From Caballeronia zhejiangensis (lineage in GTDB: Bacteria > Pseudomonadota > Gammaproteobacteria > Burkholderiales > Burkholderiaceae): 64,000 bases of DNA. The stretch covers positions 62,001-126,000 of the forward strand of contig NZ_JFHD01000008.1 in the NCBI RefSeq assembly GCF_000698575.1, in the 5' to 3' direction. A model generated the notes under the pieces. It was not told where the DNA came from. It did not search any database and worked only from the letters and a program-made list of their open reading frames with translations. The position numbers and the translations under genes are program-made. Every line of letters starts with the position of its first letter. The stretch's first letter is position 1. This document shows, one piece after another, positions 17,834 to 26,859 of the stretch.

Positions 17834-18517
17834 ATGATCCTCTCGATACCGAACGTGCTCTCCCCCGAGGACGCCGCCGCAATGCGCGCGCGTCTCGAAG
17901 CAAGCGACTCATGGGTCGATGGCCGCGCGACCGCGGGCTATCAGGGCGCGCCGGTCAAGCGCAACATGCAGATCGCGGAAGGCTCGCCGATCGCGCTCGA
18001 ACTCGGCGACGCGCTCGTCGGCGTGCTGGAGCGTCATCCGCTTTTCATCAGCGCGGTGCTGCCCAATCGCGTGTATCCGCCGCTTTTCAATCGCTATGAA
18101 GGCGGCATGCATTTCGGCAGTCATGTCGATGGCGCGATCCGCATCGTGCCGGGGCATGGCGCGCGCGTGCGTACCGATGTATCGATCACGCTCTTTCTCA
18201 CGCCGCCCGACGAATACGACGGCGGCGAGCTCATCATCGAAGACACGTACGGCGTGCAGGAAGTGAAGCTGCCCGCGGGACATGCGATCGTCTATCCCGC
18301 GACGAGCCTGCATCAGGTGCGGCCCGTCACGCGCGGCGCACGCGTGTCGAGTTTCTTCTGGGCGCAAAGCCTCGTGCGCGACGATGCGCAACGCGCGCTG
18401 CTCTTCGATCTCGACAACTCCATTCAACGCCTGAATGCGACCAACGGCGACGAAAGCGCGAAACGCACGCTCGTCGGCTGCTATCACAACCTGTTGCGCA
18501 TGTGGAGCGATACGTGA
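17834..18517 (+). CDS. piuC: Fe(II)/2-oxoglutarate-dependent dioxygenase, PiuC/YbiX family (PKHD-type hydroxylase)
   Basis: The ATG at 17834 gives 227 residues, matching the about 226 of the family. The facial-triad motif HVD near residue 100 (in [10 protein letters not shown]) and the downstream His in [10 protein letters not shown] (about residue 160), with the Arg that binds 2-oxoglutarate, are present. The family is linked to iron uptake in Pseudomonas and E. coli (PiuC, YbiX) next to catecholate receptors, exactly as here. The substrate is unknown. It ends 1 nt before the end of a convergent LysR gene. Confidence 0.92.
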   Translation: MILSIPNVLSPEDAAAMRARLEASDSWVDGRATAGYQGAPVKRNMQIAEGSPIALELGDALVGVLERHPLFISAVLPNRVYPPLFNRYEGGMHFGSHVDGAIRIVPGHGARVRTDVSITLFLTPPDEYDGGELIIEDTYGVQEVKLPAGHAIVYPATSLHQVRPVTRGARVSSFFWAQSLVRDDAQRALLFDLDNSIQRLNATNGDESAKRTLVGCYHNLLRMWSDT

Positions 18518-18518
18518 T

Positions 18519-19481
18519 TCACGCGGCGCGCAGAACCTTCGATGGCGTTCGGCCCACTTCCGCGAGCAACGCTTCATCGCGCGCGATCACGTCGGGAAGA
18601 TGCGCGCGCAGGAATTCGACCCACGTACGCGTCTTCGCATCGACGAACTTGCGCGACGCATAGAGCGCATAGAGATTCGTGCGCTGCAGCGTGTGCTGCG
18701 GCAGCACGCGCACGAGCGAGCCATTGCGCAAGCCTTCGATCGCAGCATAGAGCGGCAACATGCCGATGCCCATGCCTTCGCGAATCGCGACGACGAGCGA
18801 TTCCGCGATGTTCACCTGCACCGTTCCGCTGATCTGCATCGTCTCGCGGCCTTCCGGCCCTTCGAGCGTCCACTCGCGCGCGGGAAACGCGGGCGTCTGC
18901 AGCGTGAGGCAATCGTGTTGCGCGAGATCGGCGGGCACGTCGGGCGCGCCGCGCGAACGTATGTATTCCGGCGACGCGCACAGAATGCTGAAGGTCTCGC
19001 CCAGCTTGTGCGAAATCACTTCAGAATCCGACAGCGCGCCCGCCGACACCACCGCTACGTCGCTGCTGCCTTCGAAGAGATCGGGCATGCGCTGCGATAG
19101 CGTGAGTTCGACTTTCACATCGGGATAGAGCGCGCGATATCGCGCGATCGCAGGCAATATGTAATGTTGTCCGACGCTCGCGAAACTGGACATGCGCAAC
19201 GTGCCCGTCGGATGCTCATACGCGCAGCTTGCTTCTTCTTCGGCGCCGTCGATATCGGCGAGAATCTGCCGCACGCGCTTCAGATAACGCTCGCCCGCCG
19301 ATGTCAGCGCGAGACGCCGCGTGGAGCGGTTCATCAGGCGCGTGCGCAAATGGGCTTCGAGTTCGGATACGGCGCGCGACATCGCGCCGGTCGTCGAGTT
19401 CATCGACTGAGCCGCAGCCGTGAAGCTGCCGGCTTCGATCACGCGAGTGAAAACCCGCATGTTCTGTAGGGTGTCCATCAA
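18519..19481 (-). CDS. LysR-family transcriptional regulator (AaeR-like position)
   Basis: The protein has 320 residues with an N-terminal HTH (GSFTAAAQSMNSTTGAMSRA, residues 18-37) and a LysR substrate-binding domain. Two adjacent ATG codons begin it (19479-19481 or one codon later). It is divergent from the FUSC efflux gene, 130 nt apart. This recalls E. coli, where the LysR protein AaeR controls the divergent aaeXAB operon containing a FUSC protein. Control of the efflux gene is therefore likely but inferred. It converges on piuC. Confidence 0.87.
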   Translation of the reverse strand: MMDTLQNMRVFTRVIEAGSFTAAAQSMNSTTGAMSRAVSELEAHLRTRLMNRSTRRLALTSAGERYLKRVRQILADIDGAEEEASCAYEHPTGTLRMSSFASVGQHYILPAIARYRALYPDVKVELTLSQRMPDLFEGSSDVAVVSAGALSDSEVISHKLGETFSILCASPEYIRSRGAPDVPADLAQHDCLTLQTPAFPAREWTLEGPEGRETMQISGTVQVNIAESLVVAIREGMGIGMLPLYAAIEGLRNGSLVRVLPQHTLQRTNLYALYASRKFVDAKTRTWVEFLRAHLPDVIARDEALLAEVGRTPSKVLRAA

Positions 19482-19611
19482 ACCGTCACATTCACTTCGG
19501 AAGCGCTATTGTCCGCCTTGGCGCGCGATCGATTGTTGTTGAATCAGGAAAGAATGTTCCCTGATTTGCACATTAATCCGCCCGGTCCGCTTGCCTACAA
19601 TCGGCGCCTTC

Positions 19612-21690
19612 ATGACGAGAGGACTATCGGCGGTCAGCATGTCGCTCCAGCAAGCACGCCTGTCGATGCGCGACTGGCTCGTCACCGATGGCCACGTCTG
19701 GCTGCATCTCGCAAAGACCTTGCTGGCCGCGTTCATCGCGATGAGCATCGCGATGCGGCTGGAATTGCCGCAGCCGCGCGTCGCGATGACGACCACCTTC
19801 GTCCTGATGCAGCCGTTCTCCGGCATGGTGCTCGCGAAGAGCGTCTATCGTTTCGCGGGCACGGCGCTCGGCATGATCGCCGCGCTCGCGCTCGGCGCCG
19901 TGTTCGTGCAACAGCCCGAGCTCCATGCGCTCGCGCTGACGATATGGGTCGCGGCGTGCACCGCGCTCGCCGTGCGTTACCGGCACTTTCGCTGGTATGG
20001 CTTCGTGCTCGCGGGCTATACGGCTGCGCTGATCGGCATTCCCGCCGTCACCGATCCGAACAGCCTGCTCATCGCAACGCTCACGCGCGGTGCGGAAGTG
20101 ATGCTCGGCATCGTGTGTTCGAGCGTGGTGAGCGCGCTCGTGTTTCCGCGTCATGCGAGCGCGACGCTCACGCAGTCGCTCGATGCGCGCCGGATGCGTT
20201 TCGCCGCATTCGCCGCCGACGTATTGCGCGGACGTCTTTCGCGTATCGCGCGCGAACGCCGCTTCGCCGATTTCGTCGATGAGATCGTCGGCTTCGAAGC
20301 GACGCGTGGTTTCGCCACGTATGAGTCGCCCGCGATGCGTCAGGGCAACGGCAAGCTGGCGCAACTGAACAGCGCCTTCATGGACGCGTGCGCGCGCCTG
20401 CATGCGCTCGATCAATCGATGAAGCGCCTGCGCGCGAGCGATGCACTCGCGCCCTTCTTCGAAGAGCTTGCGCAGAACTTCGAAAGCGAAGCGCTGAAGG
20501 AACATCTGGAGCGCTACAAAGCGACGCTGCCGAAACGCCTGCGCGATGCACAACGCGCGCTCCCTCACACCGATCACGCGACGCAACTCGATTTCACGAC
20601 ATCGGCGGAGCTGCTGTATCGCTTCATCGCCGATACGATTCGCTATCTGTCGATTCCGAACCATCGCGCGGCGCCGCGATACGACGCGCGGACCAGCCGC
20701 TTCGTCGTCGTCGCGACCTTCATGCGTACAGGCATCGTGATCGCGGCGACGGCCTGGTTCTGGATCGTGACGGCGTGGCCGAGCGGAGGCTACGCCGTCA
20801 TCGGCGCGACGCTCGCGTGCGCGTTGTCGTCGGCATTGGCGCGGCCTTCGAAATTCATCGCGCAGATGGCCGCGGGTGCGGCGCTCGCGATCGTCATCGG
20901 ATATGCATATCTGTGTCGCGTGTATCCGGCGATCGACGGCCTGGCGCTCCTGTGCGCGATGCTCGCGCCGCCGCTCGCGGCAGGCGCTTTTCTCGCGATG
21001 CGTCCGTCGAGCGCGGGCTATGGCATCGGCTTCTGCGTGTTCTTCTGCCTGCTCGCCGCGCCCGACAATCGCATCGTCTACGATCCGGGCCTGTTGCTGA
21101 ACAACGGCGTTGCCGTTCTCGTCGCGATGCTCGGCGCGGCCATCGCGTGCGCGGTCATCGTGCCGCCACGCACGCGTTGGCTCGTCGGCAAGACGCTCGC
21201 GCAATTGCGCGCGCAAGCGGCGCTCGCATGCGAAGGCAAGCTCGCGGGACTCGGCGAGCGCTTCCATTCGGGCACGCACGATCTGATGTCGCAATTGCGC
21301 GCCTTGCTCACGCGACGCTCGCGTGAACATCGGCATGCGCTTTTGTGGATGCTCGTCACGCTCGAAGTCGGACAAGCGATGATCGATCTTCGGCGCGACT
21401 CCCGCGCGCTGCATACGGCGTGCATTCCCGATGCATTGCGCATCGCGTGGAGCACGTCGCTCGCGCGTGTGTTGCGCGATATCGCCGTGCTGTTCCGCAC
21501 GCCGGATAGCCGGACGCTGCGTCGCGCGATAGCTTCGGTCGTCGCGTCGATCGTGATCGCAGAAGACATGCTCGAACGCACGCGCGACGAACGCAGCAGG
21601 CGGCGCGAGGTGCAGCGCGTGCTCGCGTGCCTGCACTTCGTCCGCACGGCGCTGGTGGATCCGGATGCGCCCTTCGACGCGCATCGCTGA
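19612..21690 (+). CDS. FUSC-family inner-membrane transporter (aromatic acid efflux, AaeB/YccC-like)
   Basis: From ATG 19612 the product has 692 residues; ATG 19639 (nine codons later) is an equally good start, since a TACAAT -10-like element at 19596-19601 would put the transcript start near 19608. Two blocks of about six membrane helices each (residues about 30-170 and 370-510) alternate with cytoplasmic domains, the duplicated architecture of fusaric-acid-resistance (FUSC/AaeB) proteins. Such proteins pump aromatic carboxylates, usually with a DUF1656 protein and an HlyD adaptor, but neither is encoded next to it here. Likely regulated by the divergent LysR. Confidence 0.85.
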   Translation: MTRGLSAVSMSLQQARLSMRDWLVTDGHVWLHLAKTLLAAFIAMSIAMRLELPQPRVAMTTTFVLMQPFSGMVLAKSVYRFAGTALGMIAALALGAVFVQQPELHALALTIWVAACTALAVRYRHFRWYGFVLAGYTAALIGIPAVTDPNSLLIATLTRGAEVMLGIVCSSVVSALVFPRHASATLTQSLDARRMRFAAFAADVLRGRLSRIARERRFADFVDEIVGFEATRGFATYESPAMRQGNGKLAQLNSAFMDACARLHALDQSMKRLRASDALAPFFEELAQNFESEALKEHLERYKATLPKRLRDAQRALPHTDHATQLDFTTSAELLYRFIADTIRYLSIPNHRAAPRYDARTSRFVVVATFMRTGIVIAATAWFWIVTAWPSGGYAVIGATLACALSSALARPSKFIAQMAAGAALAIVIGYAYLCRVYPAIDGLALLCAMLAPPLAAGAFLAMRPSSAGYGIGFCVFFCLLAAPDNRIVYDPGLLLNNGVAVLVAMLGAAIACAVIVPPRTRWLVGKTLAQLRAQAALACEGKLAGLGERFHSGTHDLMSQLRALLTRRSREHRHALLWMLVTLEVGQAMIDLRRDSRALHTACIPDALRIAWSTSLARVLRDIAVLFRTPDSRTLRRAIASVVASIVIAEDMLERTRDERSRRREVQRVLACLHFVRTALVDPDAPFDAHR

Positions 21691-21892
21691 ACGCATCCTT
21701 CCTCGCCATGCAAAGCTGACTTCCTGGTCCGGCGATTAATCCACGGCGTCGCGCGTCTTATAGTCGAATCGATTTTTCGCCAGCGCGCTCTTTTGCCGCA
21801 CTTTCATGGCGCGTGCGAACGCGCTTGCGTGCATCGATTTGGACAAAGCGCAATGTCGCACGGCATTGGAACAATGTCTTTCAACGTTGCGA

Positions 21893-21921
21893 TTTCGACG
21901 GCAAACCGCGCTACCTATAAT
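21893..21921 (+). promoter_or_regulatory. Putative sigma-70 promoter of the CoA-transferase gene
   Basis: TATAAT (21916-21921) is a perfect -10 hexamer with TTTCGA (21893-21898) 17 bp upstream as a weak -35. It would give a leader of about 30 nt before the ATG at 21960. Confidence 0.55.
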
Positions 21922-21959
21922 CGCCTTCGGTTAAACGAAGCTCTTGAAGATAGACGTCG

Positions 21960-23456
21960 ATGTACGAAGATCGTATTCGCTGTGCCGCGTTGCGCGGAAA
22001 AATCACCACGGCCGCCGAAGCGGCTCAACTCGTTCGCGACGGCATGATCGTCGGCGCAAGCGGCTTTACGCGCGCGGGTGACGCGAAAGCCGTGCCGCTC
22101 GAAATCGCGCGCCGCGCCCGCGAGGAAGACGAACCGTTGCGTATCACGCTCATGACGGGCGCATCGCTCGGTCATGACACGGACCGCATCCTGACCGAAG
22201 CCGGTGCGATTGCGCGACGCCTGCCGTTTCAGGTCGACACGACCTTGCGCCGCGCGATCAACCGCGGCGACGTAATGTTCGTCGATCAACACCTGTCGGA
22301 GACGGTCGAACTGCTGCGCGCGAATCGCCTCGGCAAGCTCGACCTCGCGATCGTCGAAGCAGCCGCGATCACCGAGAGCGGCGGCATCGTGCCGACGACC
22401 TCGGTCGGCAATACCGCGAGCTTCGCGATCCTCGCCGAACGCGTGATCGTCGAGATCAATCTGGCGCAGCCGCTCTCGCTCGAAGGCCTGCACGACATCT
22501 GGATTCCCGAGCGCCGTCCCGCGCGCGAAGCGCTGCCGATCGTGCGCCCGCATGACCGGATCGGCGCGGCCGCCATCGAGATTCCGATCGAGAAGATCGC
22601 CGCGATCGTCATCACCGACAAGCCGGACAGCGCATCCACCGTGTTGCCCGCCGACCAGGACACGGCGTTGATCGCCGGTCATCTCATCGAGTTCTTTCAG
22701 CATGAAGTCTCGCGCGGGCGTCTGCCGAAACAGTTGCCGCCGTTGCAGGCCGGCATCGGCACCATTGCGAACGCTGTGCTGTCGGGGTTCGCGGCGTCGC
22801 CGTTCGAAGCGCTGACGATCTATTCCGAAGTGCTGCAAGACTCGACCTTCGATCTGCTCGACTCAGGCAAGGCGACGTTCGCATCGGGCGCGTCGATCAC
22901 GCTGTCCGCGCAACGGCAGGAGAAAGTGTTCAACGAGATCGAACGCTATCGCGACCGGCTCGTGCTGCGGCCGCAGGAAGTGAGCAATCATCCTGAAGTG
23001 ATTCGGCGCCTCGGTCTCATCGCGATCAACACGGCGCTCGAAGCCGACATCTACGGCAACGTGAATTCGACGCACGTCGGCGGCACGCACATGATGAACG
23101 GCATCGGCGGCTCGGGCGACTTCGCGCGCAATGCGGCGTATGCGGTGTTCGCGACGAAATCGATCGCGAAGGACGGCCGTATCTCGAGCATCGTGCCGAT
23201 GGTGCCCCATTGCGACCACAACGAGCACGATGTCGATATCGTCGTGACTGAACGCGGGCTCGCCAACCTCACCGGCCTCGCGCCACGCGAACGCGCGATG
23301 AGCGTGATCGAGCACTGCGCGCATCCGCTCTATCGCGATCTTTTGCGCGACTATTACCGCGATGCAGCAGCGCTCGGCGGACATACGCCGCATCGCCTCG
23401 ATCAGGCGTTTTCGTTCCACACGCGCTTCGCAGCGAGCGGTTCGATGCTGCCTTGA
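21960..23456 (+). CDS. Acetyl-CoA hydrolase/succinate CoA-transferase family enzyme
   Basis: The 498-residue protein fits the class I CoA-transferase family (acetyl-CoA hydrolase/transferase; AarC, Cat1, Ach1 relatives). GIGTIANAV near residue 265 is the oxyanion-loop motif, and YSEVLQDS near residue 288 holds the catalytic Glu that forms the glutamyl-CoA thioester. VGGTHMMNGIGGSGDFARNA near residue 374 is a family signature. The enzyme moves CoA between acetate, succinate or propionate and their thioesters in the cytoplasm. Length and motifs resemble succinyl-CoA:acetate CoA-transferases, but substrate preference cannot be read from the sequence. It appears monocistronic. Confidence 0.9.
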   Translation: MYEDRIRCAALRGKITTAAEAAQLVRDGMIVGASGFTRAGDAKAVPLEIARRAREEDEPLRITLMTGASLGHDTDRILTEAGAIARRLPFQVDTTLRRAINRGDVMFVDQHLSETVELLRANRLGKLDLAIVEAAAITESGGIVPTTSVGNTASFAILAERVIVEINLAQPLSLEGLHDIWIPERRPAREALPIVRPHDRIGAAAIEIPIEKIAAIVITDKPDSASTVLPADQDTALIAGHLIEFFQHEVSRGRLPKQLPPLQAGIGTIANAVLSGFAASPFEALTIYSEVLQDSTFDLLDSGKATFASGASITLSAQRQEKVFNEIERYRDRLVLRPQEVSNHPEVIRRLGLIAINTALEADIYGNVNSTHVGGTHMMNGIGGSGDFARNAAYAVFATKSIAKDGRISSIVPMVPHCDHNEHDVDIVVTERGLANLTGLAPRERAMSVIEHCAHPLYRDLLRDYYRDAAALGGHTPHRLDQAFSFHTRFAASGSMLP

Positions 23457-23579
23457 TGCACATTCGCGCGCGCGTTGCTGCGCCGCGAAAACGAATGCGG
23501 GGCGACAACGAAGCCGCTAAACGAAGATTAGGCGCACAATGGCGGGAGCCCGCTTGGGCTGGCGAACAGGAGGAGCATC

Positions 23580-23936
23580 ATGACCGCCATCACCTGGGTT
23601 CTCGCCGCCGACGGCAGCCGTGCCCGGATCTTCGAAACGCAGGGATTGAAGCTGGATTTGCGGCAAGTCGAGGACCTCAGGAACCCCGCGCCGCGCGCGA
23701 CCGAAACGGCAGAAATGGATCGTGAGAAGTTCGCGCGGACCGTCGCGGATTATCTCGAACGGAGCCGCTTGCATCAACGATTCGACCGGCTGCGTCTCGC
23801 GGTCGAGCCAAAATTTTTGGGCCTCTTGCGTCAATATCTGAGCGTCGAAACGCTCAAACTCGTCTATGAAGAAGCCGATAACGACGCGTCGAGGTTCGGC
23901 ACGCGCGATATCGGCCGTCAACTGAACCGGCCCTGA
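23580..23936 (+). CDS. Host attachment protein family (short member)
   Basis: An AGGAGG-type ribosome site lies 6 nt before the ATG at 23580. The 118-residue protein starts with WVLAADGSRARIFE, the beta-strand typical of this family, related to the release-factor-1-like fold. It has the conserved stretch AVEPKFLGLLRQYLS (residues 78-92). Usual members are about 140 residues, with a longer charged segment after the first strand, so this copy is short. The family name comes from Agrobacterium attachment work; molecular function is unknown. It is followed by a perfect hairpin. Confidence 0.8.
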   Translation: MTAITWVLAADGSRARIFETQGLKLDLRQVEDLRNPAPRATETAEMDREKFARTVADYLERSRLHQRFDRLRLAVEPKFLGLLRQYLSVETLKLVYEEADNDASRFGTRDIGRQLNRP

Positions 23937-23947
23937 ACGACGCTTGC

Positions 23948-23982
23948 GGTGCGTCGTGTTTCATCGCGAAACACGACGCACC
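23948..23982. terminator. Perfect 15-bp hairpin between convergent genes
   Basis: GGTGCGTCGTGTTTC (23948-23962) pairs fully with 23968-23982 across a 5-nt loop. It sits in the 51-nt gap between the convergent host-attachment and flavin-oxidase genes. There is no T tract on either side, so a bidirectional end signal or RNA-processing stem is an inference from place and strength. Confidence 0.65.
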
Positions 23983-23987
23983 TGCCG

Positions 23988-25376
23988 TCACGCCGCCGGC
24001 GTGATGTTCTGATTGCTGCGGAACAGGTTATCCGGATCGTAGCGCCGCTTCACTTCGGCGAGCCGCTCGTAATTCGGACCATACGCCGCTCTCACACGGT
24101 CTCCTTCTTCTCCCGTCATGAAGTTCACGTAGACGCTGCCGATTGCATGCGGCGTCATCGCGGAGAACATGTCGCGCGCCCACTTCGTGCACTTCTCGTC
24201 GTCCGCGGCCTCGCTCCAGCGGCCGTGAATGTTGATCGTGTAGATCGAATCGCGATTCGCATAAGCGGTTGCATCGACCGGCACGCGATTCGTCTGGCCG
24301 CCCATCGCGCCGATGAAGACCTCGCACTGCGTCGACGGAAGCGACTTCACCGCATTCGTCAGGATGTCGAAGGTTGCGTCGTTCAGACTCGCGAAGTTGT
24401 GCGATTTCCAGTAGTTGCGCTCACCCGGCGTGAGCAGCGGATCGAATGCCTTCTGCCATGCTGCGAACGGCATCGCGCCGAGATGTTCGCCATAGGGCGC
24501 GCCGAAGCTGCGTACGGGCGCGAGCGCCCTTTCGCCGTTTTCGACCGGGCCGACATAGCAACTCGCCAACACGACCACGGGCTTGCCGTGCGCGTCCTCG
24601 GGAAGAAACGGCAGCGGCGGCGCGAGACGCAGCACGGCCCACACGGTGAGCTCGTCGGGACATTGCGCGACGAACTCGCGATACTTCGGCAGAACCTCAT
24701 TCGCCTGTTCGAGCGGAAAGACGACGAGGCCGCCGTATATCTGCGGACCGACTTCATGCAGCTGATATTCGAAGAGCGTCACGACGCCGAAGTTGCCGCC
24801 GCCGCCGCGCAATGCCCAGAAGAGATCGGGCTCGCTGTCCGCGCTCACGCGGCGCCAGGTGCCGTCGGCCGTGACGATCTCCGCTGCGACGAGATTGTCG
24901 ACTGTCACGCCGAACTTGCGGCTGATCCAGCCGAAGCCGCCACCGAGCGTGAGACCGGCGACGCCCGTCGTCGAGTTGATGCCGAGCGGTGTCGCGAGGC
25001 CGAATGCCTGCGCTTCGTGATCGAAGTCGGAGAGCAGCGCGCCGGGCTCGACATAGCCGCGCTTCGCTTGCGGATCGATACGCACGGACTTCAGCGCGGA
25101 GAGATCGATCATCAAGGCGTCGTCGCTGACTGCGCTGCCCGCGATGTTGTGCGATCCGCCGCGAATCGAAACGAGTACGCCCTGCTCGCGCGCGAACGCT
25201 AGCGCGGCGATGACGTCAGCCGCGCCGGCGCAACGCACGATGAGCGCGGGGCGCCTGTCGATAGTCGCGTTCCAGACCTTGCGCGCTTCGTCGTAATCGG
25301 AATCCGACGGTGTGATGAGCCTGCCTCGCACCGACGCCTTGAGGGTGTCGATCGCTTCGCCTGAAATGTTGCTCAT
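23988..25376 (-). CDS. FAD-binding oxidoreductase with BBE domain (covalent flavin, berberine-bridge-like)
   Basis: The 462-residue protein has an FAD-binding type 4 (PCMH) domain in the first half: RGGSHNIAGSAV (residues 73-84) with the His expected to bind the FAD 8-alpha carbon, GLTLGGGFGW near 135-144, and GGGGNFGVVT near 183. The C-terminal BBE motif YDPDNLFRSNQNI is intact. The second, cysteinyl attachment seen in bicovalent members needs a Cys near GVAG; here the residues are Thr/Gly, so only one covalent bond is expected. Such enzymes oxidise sugars, alkaloids or phenolics with O2; the substrate is unknown. Confidence 0.9.
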   Translation of the reverse strand: MSNISGEAIDTLKASVRGRLITPSDSDYDEARKVWNATIDRRPALIVRCAGAADVIAALAFAREQGVLVSIRGGSHNIAGSAVSDDALMIDLSALKSVRIDPQAKRGYVEPGALLSDFDHEAQAFGLATPLGINSTTGVAGLTLGGGFGWISRKFGVTVDNLVAAEIVTADGTWRRVSADSEPDLFWALRGGGGNFGVVTLFEYQLHEVGPQIYGGLVVFPLEQANEVLPKYREFVAQCPDELTVWAVLRLAPPLPFLPEDAHGKPVVVLASCYVGPVENGERALAPVRSFGAPYGEHLGAMPFAAWQKAFDPLLTPGERNYWKSHNFASLNDATFDILTNAVKSLPSTQCEVFIGAMGGQTNRVPVDATAYANRDSIYTINIHGRWSEAADDEKCTKWARDMFSAMTPHAIGSVYVNFMTGEEGDRVRAAYGPNYERLAEVKRRYDPDNLFRSNQNITPAA

Positions 25377-25784
25377 TGTGAGACCTCGCTGCTATATGAA
25401 GCGCCGCGACGTGTCCGACCCTGCCAGTTGGTACGCGAAAGCGCAAGGAACCCGCCATCGGATCGTGCGTGGCATGTCGATCGGATGCACGTCGGAGAAA
25501 TCACGAGAACGGGGATGAATTGCAACAAGCGGACGCTTCGGCCCGCCTGTTGATTTAATGCCTTGATTTACGCGATGTAAAGTGCCCGAGCAGTTAAATC
25601 GTGCATGCGATCTAGCATGTATCGGACAAAGTTGCCGATGCGGCGAGCGAGTGGATACAGTGCTTCATGGCTTTGCTGTGTATTCCTTATTTAACGATCA
25701 TCTATTAAGGAAACGACGGTTTAATCGGCGAAAAAAAACGCGCCGATGATTCGGCGCGTTGTCGCTTCTCGCGTTATGTCCCGG
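25377..25784. other. Intergenic region of about 400 bases
   Basis: It separates the minus-strand oxidase (whose promoter must lie in its left part) from the end of the minus-strand lipoprotein operon. It is clearly more AT-rich than its surroundings. The terminator at 25731-25760 is the only defined element I see; the frame 25721-25903 is a shadow. Confidence 0.5.
25731..25760 (-). terminator. Rho-independent terminator of the lipoprotein operon
   Basis: Read on the minus strand, AACGCGCCGA, loop ATCA and TCGGCGCGTT form a perfect 10-bp stem followed by eight T. It lies 24 nt after the DUF799 stop. Confidence 0.9.
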
Positions 25785-26459
25785 TCAGTCCGTTCCGTAT
25801 TTCGGCGAGCGTGGCCCATACAGCAGACCGTTCGATCCACCCGTTGCCAGCAAGCGCTGACTAGTGAGTCCCGCAACGGCCCATGACTTGTCGCTGGTGA
25901 CATTCACGACATGCGTGACAGCAGCTTGCGCAAGCGCGCCAATGAGACCGGACCCGACGCTCACGTTCGTGCCGACCTCGTTGCCATTCGCCGTGGCCGA
26001 ACCGCTCCAAAGCGTTTCGCCTGAGCGCAGATCGACGAGCTTCGCCGCGGCCGTGACCTGAGTCGTGCTCGCGACCACTTGATACGACGAGCCGTATGCG
26101 GTGATCTTCGTGTACAACGCTGCGTCCGCGCCGAAAATGCTGCGCAGCTTCGCCGCCGAAACGTCCTGAATGTCGTTTGCAGTCGTCAGACCGTTGTGCC
26201 TGAAGGTCTCTTCCATCTCGGCGACCGGCACGACGTAGTAACCGCCCTCGGCGAGCGGCATCGTCATCTGGGACAGCATGCCGTAGGTCGCGCCGACATC
26301 CTTCGAGTCGTTGACAGGCGGAAGAACGAGAATCGAACGCGGCTTGCTGTTGCGGAACGCCGTGTAGTCCGTCTGGCTCGGCGAGCGCGAAGCGCATGCG
26401 GTCATCGTCAAGAGGATCGACAGCACCGCGATGAGTTTGCGGGAAATATTGAAAGTCAT
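25785..26459 (-). CDS. DUF799 (GNA1162-family) lipoprotein
   Basis: The 224-residue product has a lipoprotein signal: hydrophobic stretch then a lipobox ending TMTAC, with Cys22 as the lipidated residue. The body begins with a RSILVLPPVNDSKDV strand (40-54) of the DUF799 family, whose Neisseria member GNA1162 has a TolB-N-like fold. It is the last gene of a three-gene operon with CsgG- and DUF4810-type lipoproteins, a grouping found in other proteobacteria. The three probably form an outer-membrane-associated assembly; the function is not established. Confidence 0.85.
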   Translation of the reverse strand: MTFNISRKLIAVLSILLTMTACASRSPSQTDYTAFRNSKPRSILVLPPVNDSKDVGATYGMLSQMTMPLAEGGYYVVPVAEMEETFRHNGLTTANDIQDVSAAKLRSIFGADAALYTKITAYGSSYQVVASTTQVTAAAKLVDLRSGETLWSGSATANGNEVGTNVSVGSGLIGALAQAAVTHVVNVTSDKSWAVAGLTSQRLLATGGSNGLLYGPRSPKYGTD

Positions 26460-26468
26460 GGTCGGTGC

Positions 26469-26831
26469 TTACTGAAGTTTGCTCAACAGAAAATCCATAT
26501 ACGTAGACGACTCGGGAAAGCGCTCCTTTTCCTCGGTCAATTGCTGACGAGCCTCGGCGCCCTTGCCCACGGTCGCGTACAACATGCCGAGATGCGCGCG
26601 AAAGCCCGGAGGCAATGTCTTGTCCTTTGCGAAGACCTTCTCGCGGGCCGCTTCGAGTGCGGCGATCTGGTCGGACGGACTCGTTTGTCCCTTGAAGTAT
26701 TCGTAGACCTGCGGCTGATAGCCGTCCCATTGATAAAGCGACGTGGTCTGTGTTGCGCAACCCGTCAGCAGCGAGCACGCCACCGCGACCGGCAGCGCGA
26801 AGCCGGTCAGTTTGTGAATCTTGACGATCAT
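26469..26831 (-). CDS. DUF4810 domain lipoprotein
   Basis: The ATG at 26831 was chosen because it starts a lipoprotein signal (lipobox LLTGC, Cys25); the longer frame upstream is a shadow of the csgG-like gene. The 120-residue protein has YQWDGYQPQVYEYFKG near residues 33-48, the family signature, then a helical segment reminiscent of a TPR pair. It lies 28 nt downstream of the CsgG-like gene and 9 nt upstream of the DUF799 gene, so the three form one transcript. Confidence 0.85.
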   Translation of the reverse strand: MIVKIHKLTGFALPVAVACSLLTGCATQTTSLYQWDGYQPQVYEYFKGQTSPSDQIAALEAAREKVFAKDKTLPPGFRAHLGMLYATVGKGAEARQQLTEEKERFPESSTYMDFLLSKLQ

Positions 26832-26859
26832 GTTGTTGTTCGGATGAAAACGAGTGGAA

